Of a DNA stretch of 64,000 nt, positions 63,724-64,000 are shown in pieces. The stretch comes from DASXZH01 sp963829965 (GTDB lineage Bacteria > Armatimonadota > Fimbriimonadia > Fimbriimonadales > Fimbriimonadaceae). The DNA is taken from positions 124,001-188,000 of the forward strand of contig CAWHLK010000023.1 in assembly GCA_963829965.1 (NCBI GenBank), in the 5' to 3' direction. The position numbers were made by a program, and so were the translations under genes. Positions within the stretch are counted from its first letter, which is position 1, and each line of letters begins with the position of its first letter. The notes beneath the pieces were generated by a model. That model searched no databases. It had not been told where the DNA came from and saw nothing but the letters and a program-made list of their open reading frames with translations.

Positions 63724-63887
63724 GTCCCTGGACGTTCGGTGTCGACGCCAGGCACGATTGCGCCAAGCTCTACCTTCTCAAAAGGTTTGTTCACCAGGCG
63801 CATCATCATGGACATCATCCCGTTGTGAAGAAGCACAAAAAGCCGCGAAGTAGCGCTACGCGTTTCAAAACCGGTGCGAATGTCCAT
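63711..63887 (-). CDS. small hypothetical protein, 58 residues
   Basis: An ATG at 63887 opens a 58-codon frame (MDIRTGFETRSATSRLFVLL) ending at 63711 and overlapping the annotated hom start by 13 bases. The sequence is not recognised. It could be a small coupled gene, a leader, or the frameshifted start of a longer hom. The remaining 113 bases to the window end show no feature. Confidence 0.35.
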   Translation of the reverse strand: MDIRTGFETRSATSRLFVLLHNGMMSMMMRLVNKPFEKVELGAIVPGVDTERPGTCSA

Positions 63888-64000
63888 ATTGGACTCGAAT
63901 TATAGCAGGGCTGGTTGTAGGCGATTGGTCGCGGCTTTCCTGCCGTCGGAAGGGATAACCACGGAAGACACAGAATCCCCTCGCAGGGTTAACACTGGAT

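Noticed and set aside
1..64000. CRISPR arrays, tRNA or rRNA genes
   Set aside because: No regularly spaced repeats were seen and no cloverleaf with a CCA-like end or conserved rRNA core was recognised by eye. A dedicated scan (tRNAscan-SE, Infernal) would settle this.

Overview
The window is a gene-dense, moderately GC-rich piece of a bacterial chromosome. It encodes two ABC-type ATPases beside an exporter, Lgt, many lipoproteins, a heptose-kinase-like enzyme, GH3/GH39-like/GH43-like/GH144-like glycosidases, and a Dop-UBact-proteasome-beta cluster. UBact systems are reported from Nitrospirae, Armatimonadetes, Verrucomicrobia and some candidate phyla. That cluster, with the lipoprotein and glycosidase content and the ECF42-DGPF module, suggests Armatimonadota (Fimbriimonas-like). 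This placement is an inference. I see no phage, IS element, CRISPR array, rRNA or tRNA.

Layout. 1-4.9 kb: a secreted propeller-like protein (cut by the window edge), a large lipoprotein and a degenerate ABC ATPase. 4.9-7.7 kb: a tightly overlapping minus-strand operon (glycosyltransferase, Trm112-like, aroQ, Xaa-Pro peptidase, degenerate ABC ATPase). 8.1-12.3 kb: ABC ATPase, ABC exporter, asnS and a Lys/Ala-rich basic protein. 12.8-14.9 kb: ECF42-type sigma factor with two DGPF/YCII proteins. 14.8-16.6 kb: heptose kinase-like pfkB gene and lgt. 17.2-21 kb: a fused cytochrome b/c protein, yebC, a rhomboid with C-terminal extension and a DUF374 acyltransferase. 21-26.4 kb: LacI regulator, GH144-like enzyme, tatD, and a DUF5107-like/TPR protein. 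26.4-30.2 kb: lipoprotein-dop-UBact-prcB. 30.3-34.4 kb: D-lyxose isomerase and two badly broken glycosidase genes. 34.4-37.1 kb: Ycf46-like AAA ATPase with an unknown partner. 37-40.7 kb: nitroreductase, c-di-AMP cyclase cdaA, cdaR, GNAT. 40.7-42.6 kb: remnants of toxin-antitoxin modules (VapBC, a second VapB, HicBA). 42.6-51.6 kb: TPR protein, metK, a VWA/FHA/FHA cluster, nnrD and a SprT-like protein. 51.7-58 kb: dnaK, a duplicated secreted protein, a zinc-ribbon membrane protein and a Tat-exported class V aminotransferase. 58-64 kb: orphan MazE, a CBM-GH39-like enzyme and a metB-like/hom pair.

The most interesting biology is the UBact conjugation/proteasome locus (26447-30171), the cytochrome b/c fusion that seems to have lost the ligands of one b heme (17194-18432), the Ycf46-unknown pair, and the FHA/VWA cluster. 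A cross-cutting caution: at least fifteen otherwise well-conserved genes or halves of genes are joined only if a single-base frameshift is allowed, often in a short homopolymer. This looks more like residual assembly indels than biology. The two glycosidase genes at 31-34.4 kb are much more heavily damaged and may be true pseudogenes.
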